The position numbers were made by a program, and so were the translations under genes. Shown piece after piece: positions 28,418 to 36,989 of a stretch of 64,000 bases of DNA (positions within the stretch are counted from its first letter, which is position 1; each line of letters begins with the position of its first letter). The stretch is from Methanocellaceae archaeon UBA148 (lineage in GTDB: Archaea > Halobacteriota > UBA148): assembly GCA_002495885.1 (NCBI GenBank), contig DAHG01000071.1, forward strand, positions 23,505 to 87,504. The letters run 5' to 3'. The notes under the pieces were generated by a model. It was given only the letters and a program-made list of their open reading frames with translations, did no database searches and was not told the DNA's origin.

Positions 28418-29407
28418 ATGAAAGCCGTAAGAGTTCCAAAAGAAGAAGCAGAGACGGTTCGAAAAAGATTGTTGAGTCTTGGCGTCTTTGATCCTTCTAG
28501 GAAGATCATTCAGAATGGAGAACTCATCGAGTTGCCGATCACAAACACCACAGAATATGATATGATCGAGCAAGACCGGCCGATAATGCGCAATGCCAAA
28601 GTAACGCTCCTCCAACTTCTCGCTAATGTGCTAAGTCGAGACGAGCTAGGGAAACTGCCGCATGGATGGCAGATCCTTGGGGACATAATCATTGTAAATA
28701 TTCCCACTCCGTTGCAAAAAAGAAAATATGAGATTGGAAGGGCACTTCTCGAATTACACCCCCGGTGCAAGACTGCATTGATGATGAAGGGTGTGACCGG
28801 TCGATATCGAGAGCCAGACGTTGAAACAATAGCAGGTGATGACACACACACCATCCATAAAGAGAATGGCTGCTTGTTCAAATTGGATGCATCTAAGATA
28901 ATGTTCTCCAAAGGAAATTTGGACGAAAGGACGAGGTTGAGCAAGTTTGGTCAGGGAATTGTTGTGGACATGTTTGCCGGAATCGGATACTTTTCAATTC
29001 CCATGGCCGTCCACTCCAATCCAAAAAAGGTCATTGCGATCGAGGTCAACCCTCTCGCTTACAATTATTTGTGCGAGAATATCGCACTTAACGGTGTGGA
29101 GGGCATAGTTCAACCTATACAGGGAGATTGCCTATCTATGACGCCAGTTGGCGTGGCAGACCGAGTGATCATGGGCAGTTTTGAAGCTTTTCACTATCTA
29201 AAGCAGGGAATTAATGCATTAAAGTCAGGCGGAACTCTTCACTATCATGAGACCACACCAGAAAAGCTCGTTTTTGAACGTCCGATTGGAAGGGTTGTAG
29301 AATCCGCTGAAAAATTGGACAGATCTGCAAAGATAATCGGACTGAACAAGATAAAGAAATATTCTCCTGGCGTTTGGCATGTGGTAGTTGATGCACAAGT
29401 ATTTTAA
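28418..29407 (+). CDS. taw2: tRNA wybutosine enzyme Taw2 (or Trm5-family methyltransferase)
   Basis: 329 residues. SAM-binding motif DMFAGIGYFSIP and the later RVIMGSFEAF and GGTLHYHETTPEKL. The HYHE motif and MG in place of the Trm5 NLP motif point to Taw2, which adds the aminocarboxypropyl group to 4-demethylwyosine at position 37 of tRNA-Phe. Trm5 methyltransferases share the fold. The N-terminal half is the D1/D2 region of this family. Confidence 0.8.
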   Translation: MKAVRVPKEEAETVRKRLLSLGVFDPSRKIIQNGELIELPITNTTEYDMIEQDRPIMRNAKVTLLQLLANVLSRDELGKLPHGWQILGDIIIVNIPTPLQKRKYEIGRALLELHPRCKTALMMKGVTGRYREPDVETIAGDDTHTIHKENGCLFKLDASKIMFSKGNLDERTRLSKFGQGIVVDMFAGIGYFSIPMAVHSNPKKVIAIEVNPLAYNYLCENIALNGVEGIVQPIQGDCLSMTPVGVADRVIMGSFEAFHYLKQGINALKSGGTLHYHETTPEKLVFERPIGRVVESAEKLDRSAKIIGLNKIKKYSPGVWHVVVDAQVF

Positions 29408-29418
29408 GCAGAAATCGG

Positions 29419-31002
29419 ATGTATGACACGATGGACATAGCAACCATAGTTGACAACGGTGAAAGAGAGAACATCGAATTCAAGGAATTTCTGCTTGAAG
29501 ACGTGCATCTCAGAGACGATCGGAGGCAAAGTTTAGCCTGCCAGATGAAACACCGTATGATTATGGGGCGTGGTACTGCATTATACGTTATAGGGGTGAC
29601 CGATGGGAGGTCATTCAAAGGAATATCCCGTAAAATGTTTGATGAGACTTTGTCTGTTTTGAATTGCATTGCCCTCGAAGTCGGCGCCGAGATAGTTGAT
29701 TGTAAGGAGTATATAATGGGTGATGGGTACGTCGGTCTGGTTACGATCAAAAATCAATCCGTTATGAAGGAGCACATCCTGATTGGAAGCGCCGGTCATG
29801 TGGACCATGGAAAGAGCACCCTGATCGGGTCCTTGGTTACAGGCATATGCGATGACGGCTCTGGCAAGACCCGTATATTTTTGGATGTACTGCCCCATGA
29901 GATAGAGCGTGGACTGTCTGCCGATCTGTCCTATGGAGTGTACGGTTTCAAATCAGGGAAGACCATTCACTTGAAAAACCCACTGAGTAAGAAGGAAAAA
30001 GCCTCCATCGTTGAATCTGCTGAGAAATTGGTTTCTTTTGTTGATACGGTGGGGCATGAACCTTGGTTACGCACGACAATACGGGGAATAGTCGGTCAGA
30101 AACTGGACTACGGTCTCTTAACGGTCGCGGCGAATGATGGTGTCACTCATTTAACGAGAGAACATCTTGGGATATTGCTTGCCATGGACCTGCCCACGAT
30201 CATTGCCATAACAAAGGTCGATAAAGTCGATGAATGTCGAATAGCAGAAGTGGAAAAGCAAATATCGGATGTGCTGAGAACGGTGGGCAAGATACCCTTA
30301 CGCGTGAAGTCAACATCCGATCTGCATATGGTATCGAATAAATTAAGCGATGGCGTTATCACTCCCATCCTGCGTACATCGGCGGTCACAAGAGAAGGTT
30401 TGGACCTGCTGGACCAGCTTTTTTTCCATCTGCCCAAACGCAATCTTGAGAGTAAAAAACCGTTCCAGCTCTACATAGACAACATATACCACATCGAGGG
30501 GGCGGGCATCGTAGTGAGCGGCTCCATCAAACAAGGGGAGGTTAAGGCAGGCGATGTGCTGCAATTAGGTCCCATGGCTGAGGGAGACTTCGTATCTGTA
30601 AGAGTTCAGTCCATTGAAATGCATTATTACAGGATCGATCAAGCCAGTTCGGGCGACATCGTCGGAATAGCTCTCAAAGGAGTTCCTCCAAAGGAAGTAA
30701 GGCGGGGAATGGTTCTGTGTAAGGGGCATCCTAAAGCGATAAGGGAGTTTGAGGCAGAAATTTTCATCCTGAATCACCCGACCAGGATAAAAAAAGGCTA
30801 TGAGCCTGTGACGCACTTGGAAACTATAGCGGAAGCCACGGTCTTCGAGCAATTGGATAGTGATTACATGATGGCTGGCCAGAGTGGCAGAGTGCGGATG
30901 AGATTCAAGTTCCATCCCTACTACATCTATGAGGGTCAGAAGTTCATCTTCCGAGAGGGAAAGAGCAAAGGAATCGGGCAAGTCGTAAGGGTTTGTGTGT
31001 AG
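29419..31002 (+). CDS. GTPBP1-family translational GTPase
   Basis: 527 residues. The first 120 residues match the GTPBP1/2 leader (NIEFKEFLL, MIMGRGTALYVIGVTDG). G domain: GHVDHGKST (126-134), DTVGHE, TKVD, then two beta-barrel domains with SGSIKQGEVKAGDVLQLGP. It resembles EF-Tu-like factors linked to ribosome rescue or mRNA surveillance in eukaryotes; the archaeal role is unproven. Follows taw2 by 11 bases. Confidence 0.85.
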   Translation: MYDTMDIATIVDNGERENIEFKEFLLEDVHLRDDRRQSLACQMKHRMIMGRGTALYVIGVTDGRSFKGISRKMFDETLSVLNCIALEVGAEIVDCKEYIMGDGYVGLVTIKNQSVMKEHILIGSAGHVDHGKSTLIGSLVTGICDDGSGKTRIFLDVLPHEIERGLSADLSYGVYGFKSGKTIHLKNPLSKKEKASIVESAEKLVSFVDTVGHEPWLRTTIRGIVGQKLDYGLLTVAANDGVTHLTREHLGILLAMDLPTIIAITKVDKVDECRIAEVEKQISDVLRTVGKIPLRVKSTSDLHMVSNKLSDGVITPILRTSAVTREGLDLLDQLFFHLPKRNLESKKPFQLYIDNIYHIEGAGIVVSGSIKQGEVKAGDVLQLGPMAEGDFVSVRVQSIEMHYYRIDQASSGDIVGIALKGVPPKEVRRGMVLCKGHPKAIREFEAEIFILNHPTRIKKGYEPVTHLETIAEATVFEQLDSDYMMAGQSGRVRMRFKFHPYYIYEGQKFIFREGKSKGIGQVVRVCV

Positions 31003-31048
31003 GTCGTTTTAGAGATTGGGTTTTTATTTTTTTTTATGGTCGGTCAAA

Positions 31049-31097
31049 TTTGCATTCTGATATTTTTTCCTCTCAAAGTGAAGCGTATCCTTATAAC
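31049..31097 (-). repeat. 49-bp dispersed repeat, copy A (inverted)
   Basis: The reverse complement of this segment matches 46241-46289 at 46 of 49 positions. It contains GAGAGGAAAAAATATCAG. It lies at the edge of the AT-rich accessory region, just after the GTPase gene. Confidence 0.85.
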
Positions 31098-31121
31098 GAA
31101 GTGAGCCAGATATGCCGTGTT

Positions 31122-31189
31122 ATATGACCGAGACGAAGTCAAGGCAAGGATACGAAGTGTCCGCAGAGTTGTCCGCATTTTGGTCATAT
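31122..31189. repeat. Inverted repeat before UPF0316 gene
   Basis: ATATGACC (31122-31129) pairs with GGTCATAT (31182-31189) across a 52-base loop. It lies between the 49-bp repeat and the 3' end of the UPF0316 gene, and may be a terminator or an element end. Confidence 0.45.
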
Positions 31190-31216
31190 GCTCGCTGCTT
31201 ATGTATGTCCTCTTTA

Positions 31217-31822
31217 TTACTTTCCTTTTCGGTTGTATCTAAATAAACCTGCATGATACCCTTTATACCACTGTTTTTTGTGAGGAAATATTCTTTCGCT
31301 TACAACTCTGACATCTTCTATAGAATAAAATGCATGTGGATCATATTTTTTTATAATTTCAACAACATCTGGAAGATCGTGACGGTCTATTATCCTATCA
31401 ATGATACTTACTTGCTGACCATCAACGCCTTCCGCATAGGATTTTGTAATCCCGTAACCTTCGGATTTAAGTGTTTCTACTAATTTAGATGCGTTTTTTG
31501 GGGTAATAATTCGAATAACTTCCGTCCCTATCGATAATTTATTTTCTATGTAAATACCAATAAATGTCCCCGTAGCAAAACCACCGGCATAAGCAACATA
31601 ATAAATAATGTTAGTAAGATGTTGAAAAATTTGTACCATTGCGAAAAGCCAAATCATTATTTCAAAAAAACCAACTATTGGAGCAATATATCTAAAGCCC
31701 TTAGAAATAAAGATAATGCGTATTGTGCCCATGCTAACATCTAAAATCCGTGCCAAAAATATGAACAGTGGCAGAATAACTAATGCATATGTCTCTGAAT
31801 TAGGAAATAAAAAGTTGTCCAT
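31217..31822 (-). CDS. UPF0316/DUF2179 membrane protein
   Basis: 201 residues. Three N-terminal membrane spans with the family motif ARILDVSMGTIRIIFISKG, then a cytoplasmic DUF2179 domain (about 108-170) that resembles a small ligand-binding fold. Function unknown. Codons are much richer in A/T than those of the flanking core genes, which suggests transfer. Confidence 0.8.
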   Translation of the reverse strand: MDNFLFPNSETYALVILPLFIFLARILDVSMGTIRIIFISKGFRYIAPIVGFFEIMIWLFAMVQIFQHLTNIIYYVAYAGGFATGTFIGIYIENKLSIGTEVIRIITPKNASKLVETLKSEGYGITKSYAEGVDGQQVSIIDRIIDRHDLPDVVEIIKKYDPHAFYSIEDVRVVSERIFPHKKQWYKGYHAGLFRYNRKGK

Positions 31823-31887
31823 TGTTAAATCCTTTGTTTGAAATCATTTTTATGCTATATTATGTTTTTTACGCTCGAGACGGTTAC

Positions 31888-32142
31888 TTACTTATATTTA
31901 ATTTTTAAAATTAGAATAGTAAAAGTAAATAATAATGTTATTGCGTTTGCAATTATTATGGGTAAATCTTTAACAAGAATTCCATAAACCAACCATAAAA
32001 CTATTCCTGTTGTGAATATTGAATACATTGCTAATGACAAATCTTTTGTATGTTTGGTTTTTATTGTTCTAATTACTTGAGGTACAAACGAAATAGTTGT
32101 ACATGTTGCCGCAATTAACCCTACAATTGTAAATACATCCAT
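31888..32142 (-). CDS. SemiSWEET/PQ-loop family membrane protein
   Basis: 84 residues, three membrane spans. The PQ motif sits in SFVPQVIRTIKTKHTKDLS, a SemiSWEET hallmark. Such proteins dimerise to move sugars in bacteria; the substrate here is unknown. AT-rich like its neighbour. Confidence 0.82.
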   Translation of the reverse strand: MDVFTIVGLIAATCTTISFVPQVIRTIKTKHTKDLSLAMYSIFTTGIVLWLVYGILVKDLPIIIANAITLLFTFTILILKIKYK

Positions 32143-32451
32143 GCATCTAATTAATTAATAATTAATTCTTTATAAATTTATCTTTCCGAGTCTCGAGCAT
32201 TATTTCGTATAACGGTTTCGGGCTATACGAAGTCGACATAAGCCTATTTGGGCAAACGGAGTGAAGCCCAATACCCGCTTTTTATATGATCAAGCCGAAA
32301 GCTTTCTTAGAGTTCGAAAACCAGCCGTAAACTATGTTGTTGGCCGTAGTTTTTTCTTACTAAAGTCATAGATTTTCTGCGAAGTAGAGTAAAGTTTCGT
32401 TTAGAGGGGGAGTTCCGTTATTTTTTGCTTCTTTTTTCAAAAAGAAGAGGA
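32143..32451. other. AT-rich intergenic region with repeats at the cassette edge
   Basis: No ORF of note. TTGGGC and GCCCAA (about 32249-32272) form a short hairpin. The stretch ACGGAGTGAAGCCCAATACCC is similar to ACGAAGTGAGCCAGATATGCC near 31097, in the same orientation. The left inverted repeats of the nuclease cassette (32350-32364, 32403-32416) are here. Confidence 0.5.
32350..32416. repeat. Left inverted repeats of the HNH/methylase/NurA cassette
   Basis: TTTTTTCTTACTAAA (32350-32364) and AGAGGGGGAGTTCC (32403-32416) both recur, as exact reverse complements and in mirrored order, at 34497-34511 and 34478-34491. The spacing between the two units differs (38 versus 5 bases). Confidence 0.8.
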
Positions 32452-32721
32452 TTATTTAGAGTTATCATAATTAATATGGCACTTAGCACATAAAAATAAG
32501 AAATATTTGTCAATTGGTTTATGAGCTGCCACTATCTTATCTTCAATTTCTTTTATGTCTATTTTAATAACTTTTTTCTCGTTATCTATTATATAATTTT
32601 GGAGTATATCTTCTATTATGTTTTTTCTATTTTTTCCTTTGATATGTGCTGCCTCTAATTCTTTGGTTTGTTTACAATGTTGGCATATGTGGTCTAGTTC
32701 TTTTTTTCTCTTTTTAGTCAT
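32452..32721 (-). CDS. Small HNH-type zinc protein
   Basis: 89 residues. CQHC (about 13-16), LEAAHIKGKNRK with the first His, and CAKCHINYD at the end form an HNH-like layout with two CxxC pairs. It may be a nuclease or the nuclease end of a restriction enzyme. It lies 76 bases after the methyltransferase remnant in the inverted-repeat cassette. Very A/T-rich codons. No clear ribosome site. Confidence 0.6.
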   Translation of the reverse strand: MTKKRKKELDHICQHCKQTKELEAAHIKGKNRKNIIEDILQNYIIDNEKKVIKIDIKEIEDKIVAAHKPIDKYFLFLCAKCHINYDNSK

Positions 32722-32797
32722 TGTTTAAATAACATTTCTTATTCTAGGTCCAATAAATTTATGATATTCCTCAATTGTACAGATAAGTTTCGCCATG

Positions 32798-33328
32798 CTA
32801 ACCCAAATACTTTTTAACATGTTTCCCTACAACTTCAGCAAGTTTTGGTGGGACTGCGTCACCAATCTGCATCCACGCATTAGAACCATACTCATTACCA
32901 TTGCCTCGAATACCCGCAACAAAGTATGAATCAGGAATTCCTTGAATTCTTTTAATTTCGTTTAATGTCAATCTCCTATTATTCCAATGAAATGGACCTA
33001 CTGAATTCCAAGGTTGAGCTTGAATTGTAGTTGAAGGTTCGTTAGGATTCAGCTTTAATAAGAATGTCCAAAATTTTGACCTGTCTTTGAACAAAACATG
33101 TTTCTTACTAAATTCAGAAGTATAGTATATATAATTCATTCCTGGAGGAACTTTATTTATTAAATGTCCATATTTTCCGCCGATGCTTACCTTCCCATCA
33201 TGGACTTTTCCATCATCTAAATCTTCAATAACCTCTTTTACTGCAACAAAAGGTCTTAATTCATCACCATGTGTGGGGTTAGGAAATTCAAAATTAATCT
33301 TATTCCAACTCCAATCAAGAACTTGATA
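32798..33328 (-). pseudogene. C-terminal remnant of a DNA cytosine-5 methyltransferase
   Basis: 176 codons open from after a TGA at 33331 to the stop at 32798. FEFPNPTHGDELRPF and RRLTLNEIKRIQGIPDSY (motif IX), then QIGDAVPPKLAEVVGKHV (motif X), are diagnostic of the C5 family. The catalytic PCQ, SAM-binding and ENV motifs are absent, so it cannot methylate alone. Its 5' end overlaps the 3' end of the NurA-like gene by 71 bases in another frame, as if a deletion fused two truncated genes. Confidence 0.85.
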
Positions 33329-34386
33329 TCATTACTACTTAGATATCCTCTATTCTGGCTATTTTTTAATTTGTAAGTAATCGCAGATGCCTTTTTATCT
33401 CTAAATAGATTTTCACATATTGATTCAAAAATATTTAGAGATTTTCGCCAAGACATTCTTGGATCTGTATGGAACGTGAATTCTTTTTTTGATTCATCAT
33501 ATGTACCAGCATTAACATCTTCACTCTTTAGGGATCTTACTCCTTTTTCAAAATGTGCTAAGGGGAATCCTTTGCAATCTTCTGCTTTAATTCGTTTTGA
33601 TTCTCTCCATACTGCTTCAGCAATGATGCGAAAATGCGCTTGAAAATTTTTAGTTGACGGTATCTGCATTTCCTGATTAAATGGGTGAGCTAGTGCAACC
33701 TGCATATCCGCAATGGTTAAAGTTTCTCCTTCAAAATCGCCGTCTAGTAAGATATTCCTTGGCGCAAAACTTGAATTGGCAAGTATACCGCACAAAGTAT
33801 TATCTATCAGAATGAGGTTTGGTTTTTCCACAGACTGTCCTTTTGCTTGCTGATATGCCAAATAAATTTCAGCGAGTTGCATAATCTTGGTGTGCATAGA
33901 CGAAACTTGAGAAATTTCTGTATCATCCATAACACTTATCTCATCATGCTCATCTGGGTCTATACTAATCTGCATTACATCTGGAGGTAAGGGAACAAAA
34001 GCAACCATTGAAACATCTTTGTTCATTTCCCATCGTTGATATCTTATTCTAGCCCCTGGTTCATCCAAGTTGAGTTTGCCTTTTGAACCATAAGCCCCAC
34101 CATAAAATGAAATAAAGTTGTTAGTCTGCTTCTTGTCGCAACTAGCATCAATAGCAACGAATTGAATTTCTGAACTACCAAAAAACTTCTCTGCAATCTC
34201 TTTTATCTATAATCTTTTGATTTGGGTAGAAAAGTCTTCGGCAAAACTTATAGTAAAATCCTTAAGAAATTGATCATATCTTGGTTTTAGTTTGTCAGCA
34301 TATATTTTCAGCCTGTTTTCATACTCTCCCTGAGATTCTTTTAGTGTATCATGGTACTGGTTGTATATCTTGGATATTTCTGACAT
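33256..34386 (-). pseudogene. NurA-family nuclease with one in-frame TAG
   Basis: ATG at 34386 has GGTGAGGTGA before it and a TATA (TTTTATATATAG) about 35 bases upstream. 59 codons run to an in-frame TAG (34209-34207), then 316 codons continue in the same frame to TAA at 33256. After the TAG come FVAIDASCDKK (NurA motif with the metal Asp), YGGAYG, AEIYLAYQQA and NLILIDNTL, matching NurA nucleases. The N-terminal part is helical. The TAG may be a null mutation or a read-through codon. The last residues probably come from a deletion junction with the methylase. Confidence 0.7.
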
Positions 34387-34477
34387 TCACCTCACCCATT
34401 ATACGTAGAAGACGCTTGCTCTATATATAAAAATTCTCTTTTTTTAGTTTTGTAGTCTTCTTTCATTTTAGTTATTA

Positions 34478-34511
34478 GGAACTCCCCCTCTCGTTGTTTA
34501 GTAAGAAAAAA
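34478..34511. repeat. Right inverted repeats of the HNH/methylase/NurA cassette
   Basis: GGAACTCCCCCTCT (34478-34491) and TTTAGTAAGAAAAAA (34497-34511) are exact reverse complements of the two left units. With them they enclose about 2.16 kb. Confidence 0.8.
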
Positions 34512-34893
34512 TTTGGGCGAACTTGCGAGCCGTTAAATCTTTGTTAGAGGAAGGCGTAGCATTCCCGAAGTCGGTTTCGTGATGAGATTTAATGAAGGCG
34601 GCAGAATAAAATAATTTTTGCTTGTCTTTATTATAACTACTAAAGAGAGACGAAAAATCTTGGCCAACTACTTATATCCGAACTCAAGTTCGTATATCTA
34701 TCCATATTGACATTGCATTAAATCTAGTGGACTTTTAATCCCTTTCAAATCTTTTTTGATTACATGATTATGGGTCTCAGTGATATTAGTATATTTTTGT
34801 ATTACGATACTTCTCGGATATATCATAGATCCATTCTGCTCTCTAATAAAAACCCAAGAGCGAGTTAGGATGCAATGCGAATAATCGCAGATT
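34512..34893. other. AT-rich intergenic region downstream of thyA
   Basis: No gene. TTAAATCT (34533-34540) and AGATTTAA (34585-34592) can form a stem. CGAACTCAAGTTCG near 34690 is a compact hairpin. Base composition changes to that of core genes at about 34890. Confidence 0.5.
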
Positions 34894-35550
34894 TCATCCC
34901 ACTATCGCACTCACATCATCCCAGTCATACTCATATATGTGGGCTGAGATGCTTACAGAGGTTATCTTTCCAGGAGTTACGCCAACTTGCTGCGAAACGT
35001 ACTCCAGCAATCTTGCAAGGGCATACCAATTGGCAGCTGCTGCGCCATAGAAGTCATGTGATCGGAACACCGCTGTTAAATTCAGCTCACCCCGAAGCTT
35101 GAAATCAAGTACGACCATGCAGGGCACTTCCTCTGCCTTTGTGTCCTTTGACGGCATCCAGGTGACACATGTTGCCCTCCTTGAGCTTGGACTTTCTTTG
35201 AGCTTCCTGATCACGAAATCGATTTGATCGGTCCCGTTCCAATTGCGTAGGCGTTGCCCGTATGTATACACAAAGTCCTGCTCGGTGCCGAGAATCAACT
35301 GCTTGGCGTATTCTTCCAAGCGCTCTGCATTCCATGCGGTATCCTTTGGGATTTGATCCATATAGGGATTCTGGATTACGATCATCAGGCCGAGCAGTTC
35401 CTTGATCTTGCTGCCTCTTTCATCCGTTATCGTTTCGCTGTTGTTCCAAATCAAATTCAATCCCCTATACCAGGCATCGCTGATCGTGCCCGCCCTGATA
35501 AACCTGCCAATTTTCATTGGCATCTCCATCTCCTCAGGTTCATCACGCAT
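34894..35550 (-). CDS. thyA: Thymidylate synthase, archaeal ThyA type
   Basis: 218 residues. Makes dTMP from dUMP. The motifs SSRRATCVTW, EVPCMVVLDFKLRGELNL with the nucleophilic Cys, and AVFRSHDFYGAAAANWYAL are those of the short archaeal ThyA used with methanopterin-type cofactors. ATG at 35550 has AAAAGGAGGAAA upstream, inside the end of the marker 14 gene, which it overlaps by 37 bases. Confidence 0.93.
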   Translation of the reverse strand: MRDEPEEMEMPMKIGRFIRAGTISDAWYRGLNLIWNNSETITDERGSKIKELLGLMIVIQNPYMDQIPKDTAWNAERLEEYAKQLILGTEQDFVYTYGQRLRNWNGTDQIDFVIRKLKESPSSRRATCVTWMPSKDTKAEEVPCMVVLDFKLRGELNLTAVFRSHDFYGAAAANWYALARLLEYVSQQVGVTPGKITSVSISAHIYEYDWDDVSAIVG

Positions 35551-36830
35551 TTTCCTCCTTTTATGCCACCTATGGGTGATTTTGGGGTGCCCAGTGAATG
35601 TAGACATCTTGCAAGTACAGCTGCCCCCCTGGCAAGTCCATCATCCACGAAGACCAGATCTTGATTGCCCAGCTTCTCTTGGATCATTACGGGTTTTGCA
35701 CTGGTGATAGCACCCCTCCCGGTAATCCCGATCGCTCCTTTGAGTCCATAGTCCCATGAGATTTCAATGAGCCGCCTCACCAATTCGGAAGAGACATGAT
35801 CTATGAGACCCTGAATCTTTTTTTGATCCTCCCCCAACAGCTCGGAGCTTATTTTACTCAGTTTATCTAATCGGTCTCCATTAGTTCCAACGTCCACTCC
35901 GATGAGGACGATGCCAGACTCTTTCAGCCCTTTCGGGTCGACGGGTACGGTGCCAAATCTCTTTTCAGAGGTTACCCGTTTGATCTTGATCAGATGCATC
36001 ACATCCTCCACATAGCTCTCTGGAATATTCTGCTCAGAGGGACATGACAATTGGAGTGCTGTATCTGCAACTGGTTGGGCAAGAGCATCGAATATCGCGC
36101 CAGCTAATCCGCAGTAGCTCCCGACAACGTTCGCATAAGGGATATCCGCGTTGGTGGCTCGTCCTGCCAACGTCGTCCCAAAGTCGAGTCCTATACAGGG
36201 ACTTCTAAAGTCCACATTGGTCCACTTAGCGCCCTCTTTGATTCCCGCCAGCACCAGTTCGCTTTCCATCTCATTTGCAACGATCGGCATGGTGCATTCC
36301 ACACCAGCTACTGCTCCGTCAAATATTATGTCGTCCATAAATGAGTATCTTTGCAGCGATTCCGGCAAATCGACCTTTCTCATCGCTCCGGTCATCTTGC
36401 GTGGCGGTATCCCTGCTTTTAGGCAACCGTCAGCCAATGCCTTGATAATCTCGCCCACCTCCTCAGGAGTCTCGAATCCTGCCACCACTCCTGTAGACCT
36501 CACGACGAAGTTCAAATCATTCACGCTGATCCTCGCCTTCGTCATAGAGCGTATGAGTATGTTTTTGATGGCTTCTGATATGGCCTCGCTAGACAGTGGT
36601 TGTCCTCTAACTGTTCTCCCGAAAACGTATTCGTTTTCCTTGGGCTGTCTGAGGGAACTGGTTAGTTCAACTGTCTTGTCGAGAAAGTATGTTCTCCCTT
36701 CGATCAGATCGGTGGCAGTTAAGATCGATTTGATCGTCGTATTTCCAAGCTCGACGGATGCAACCACATATACGTTATCTTTTAGTACAAATGACGCATC
36801 TACGAATCTGCTTTTTGCAATTTCTATCAA
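35514..36830 (-). CDS. Methanogenesis marker protein 14
   Basis: 438 residues. Begins with the ASKHA-like ASVELGNTTIKSILT and has VVRSTGVVAGFETPEEVG, VANEMESELVLAGIKEGAKWT and IGLDFGTTLAGRATN, all conserved in this methanogen-specific family. Function unknown; the fold suggests an ATPase related to activators of methanogenesis enzymes. Its presence places the organism among methanogens or their methane/alkane-oxidising relatives. Coupled to thyA. Confidence 0.92.
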   Translation of the reverse strand: MIEIAKSRFVDASFVLKDNVYVVASVELGNTTIKSILTATDLIEGRTYFLDKTVELTSSLRQPKENEYVFGRTVRGQPLSSEAISEAIKNILIRSMTKARISVNDLNFVVRSTGVVAGFETPEEVGEIIKALADGCLKAGIPPRKMTGAMRKVDLPESLQRYSFMDDIIFDGAVAGVECTMPIVANEMESELVLAGIKEGAKWTNVDFRSPCIGLDFGTTLAGRATNADIPYANVVGSYCGLAGAIFDALAQPVADTALQLSCPSEQNIPESYVEDVMHLIKIKRVTSEKRFGTVPVDPKGLKESGIVLIGVDVGTNGDRLDKLSKISSELLGEDQKKIQGLIDHVSSELVRRLIEISWDYGLKGAIGITGRGAITSAKPVMIQEKLGNQDLVFVDDGLARGAAVLARCLHSLGTPKSPIGGIKGGKCVMNLRRWRCQ

Positions 36831-36989
36831 TTTTCACTCCTGCGTATCTCAGAATATTGATTATACCTAATTAATTAATACGTAACTCAACAATCGGACA
36901 TCAAAAATATCACTTCCTGCTGAATCCTCCTTTCGATCTATAAAAACAGCCAGAAAAACGTTATAATATGGGAAAACCACTTATAAGCA

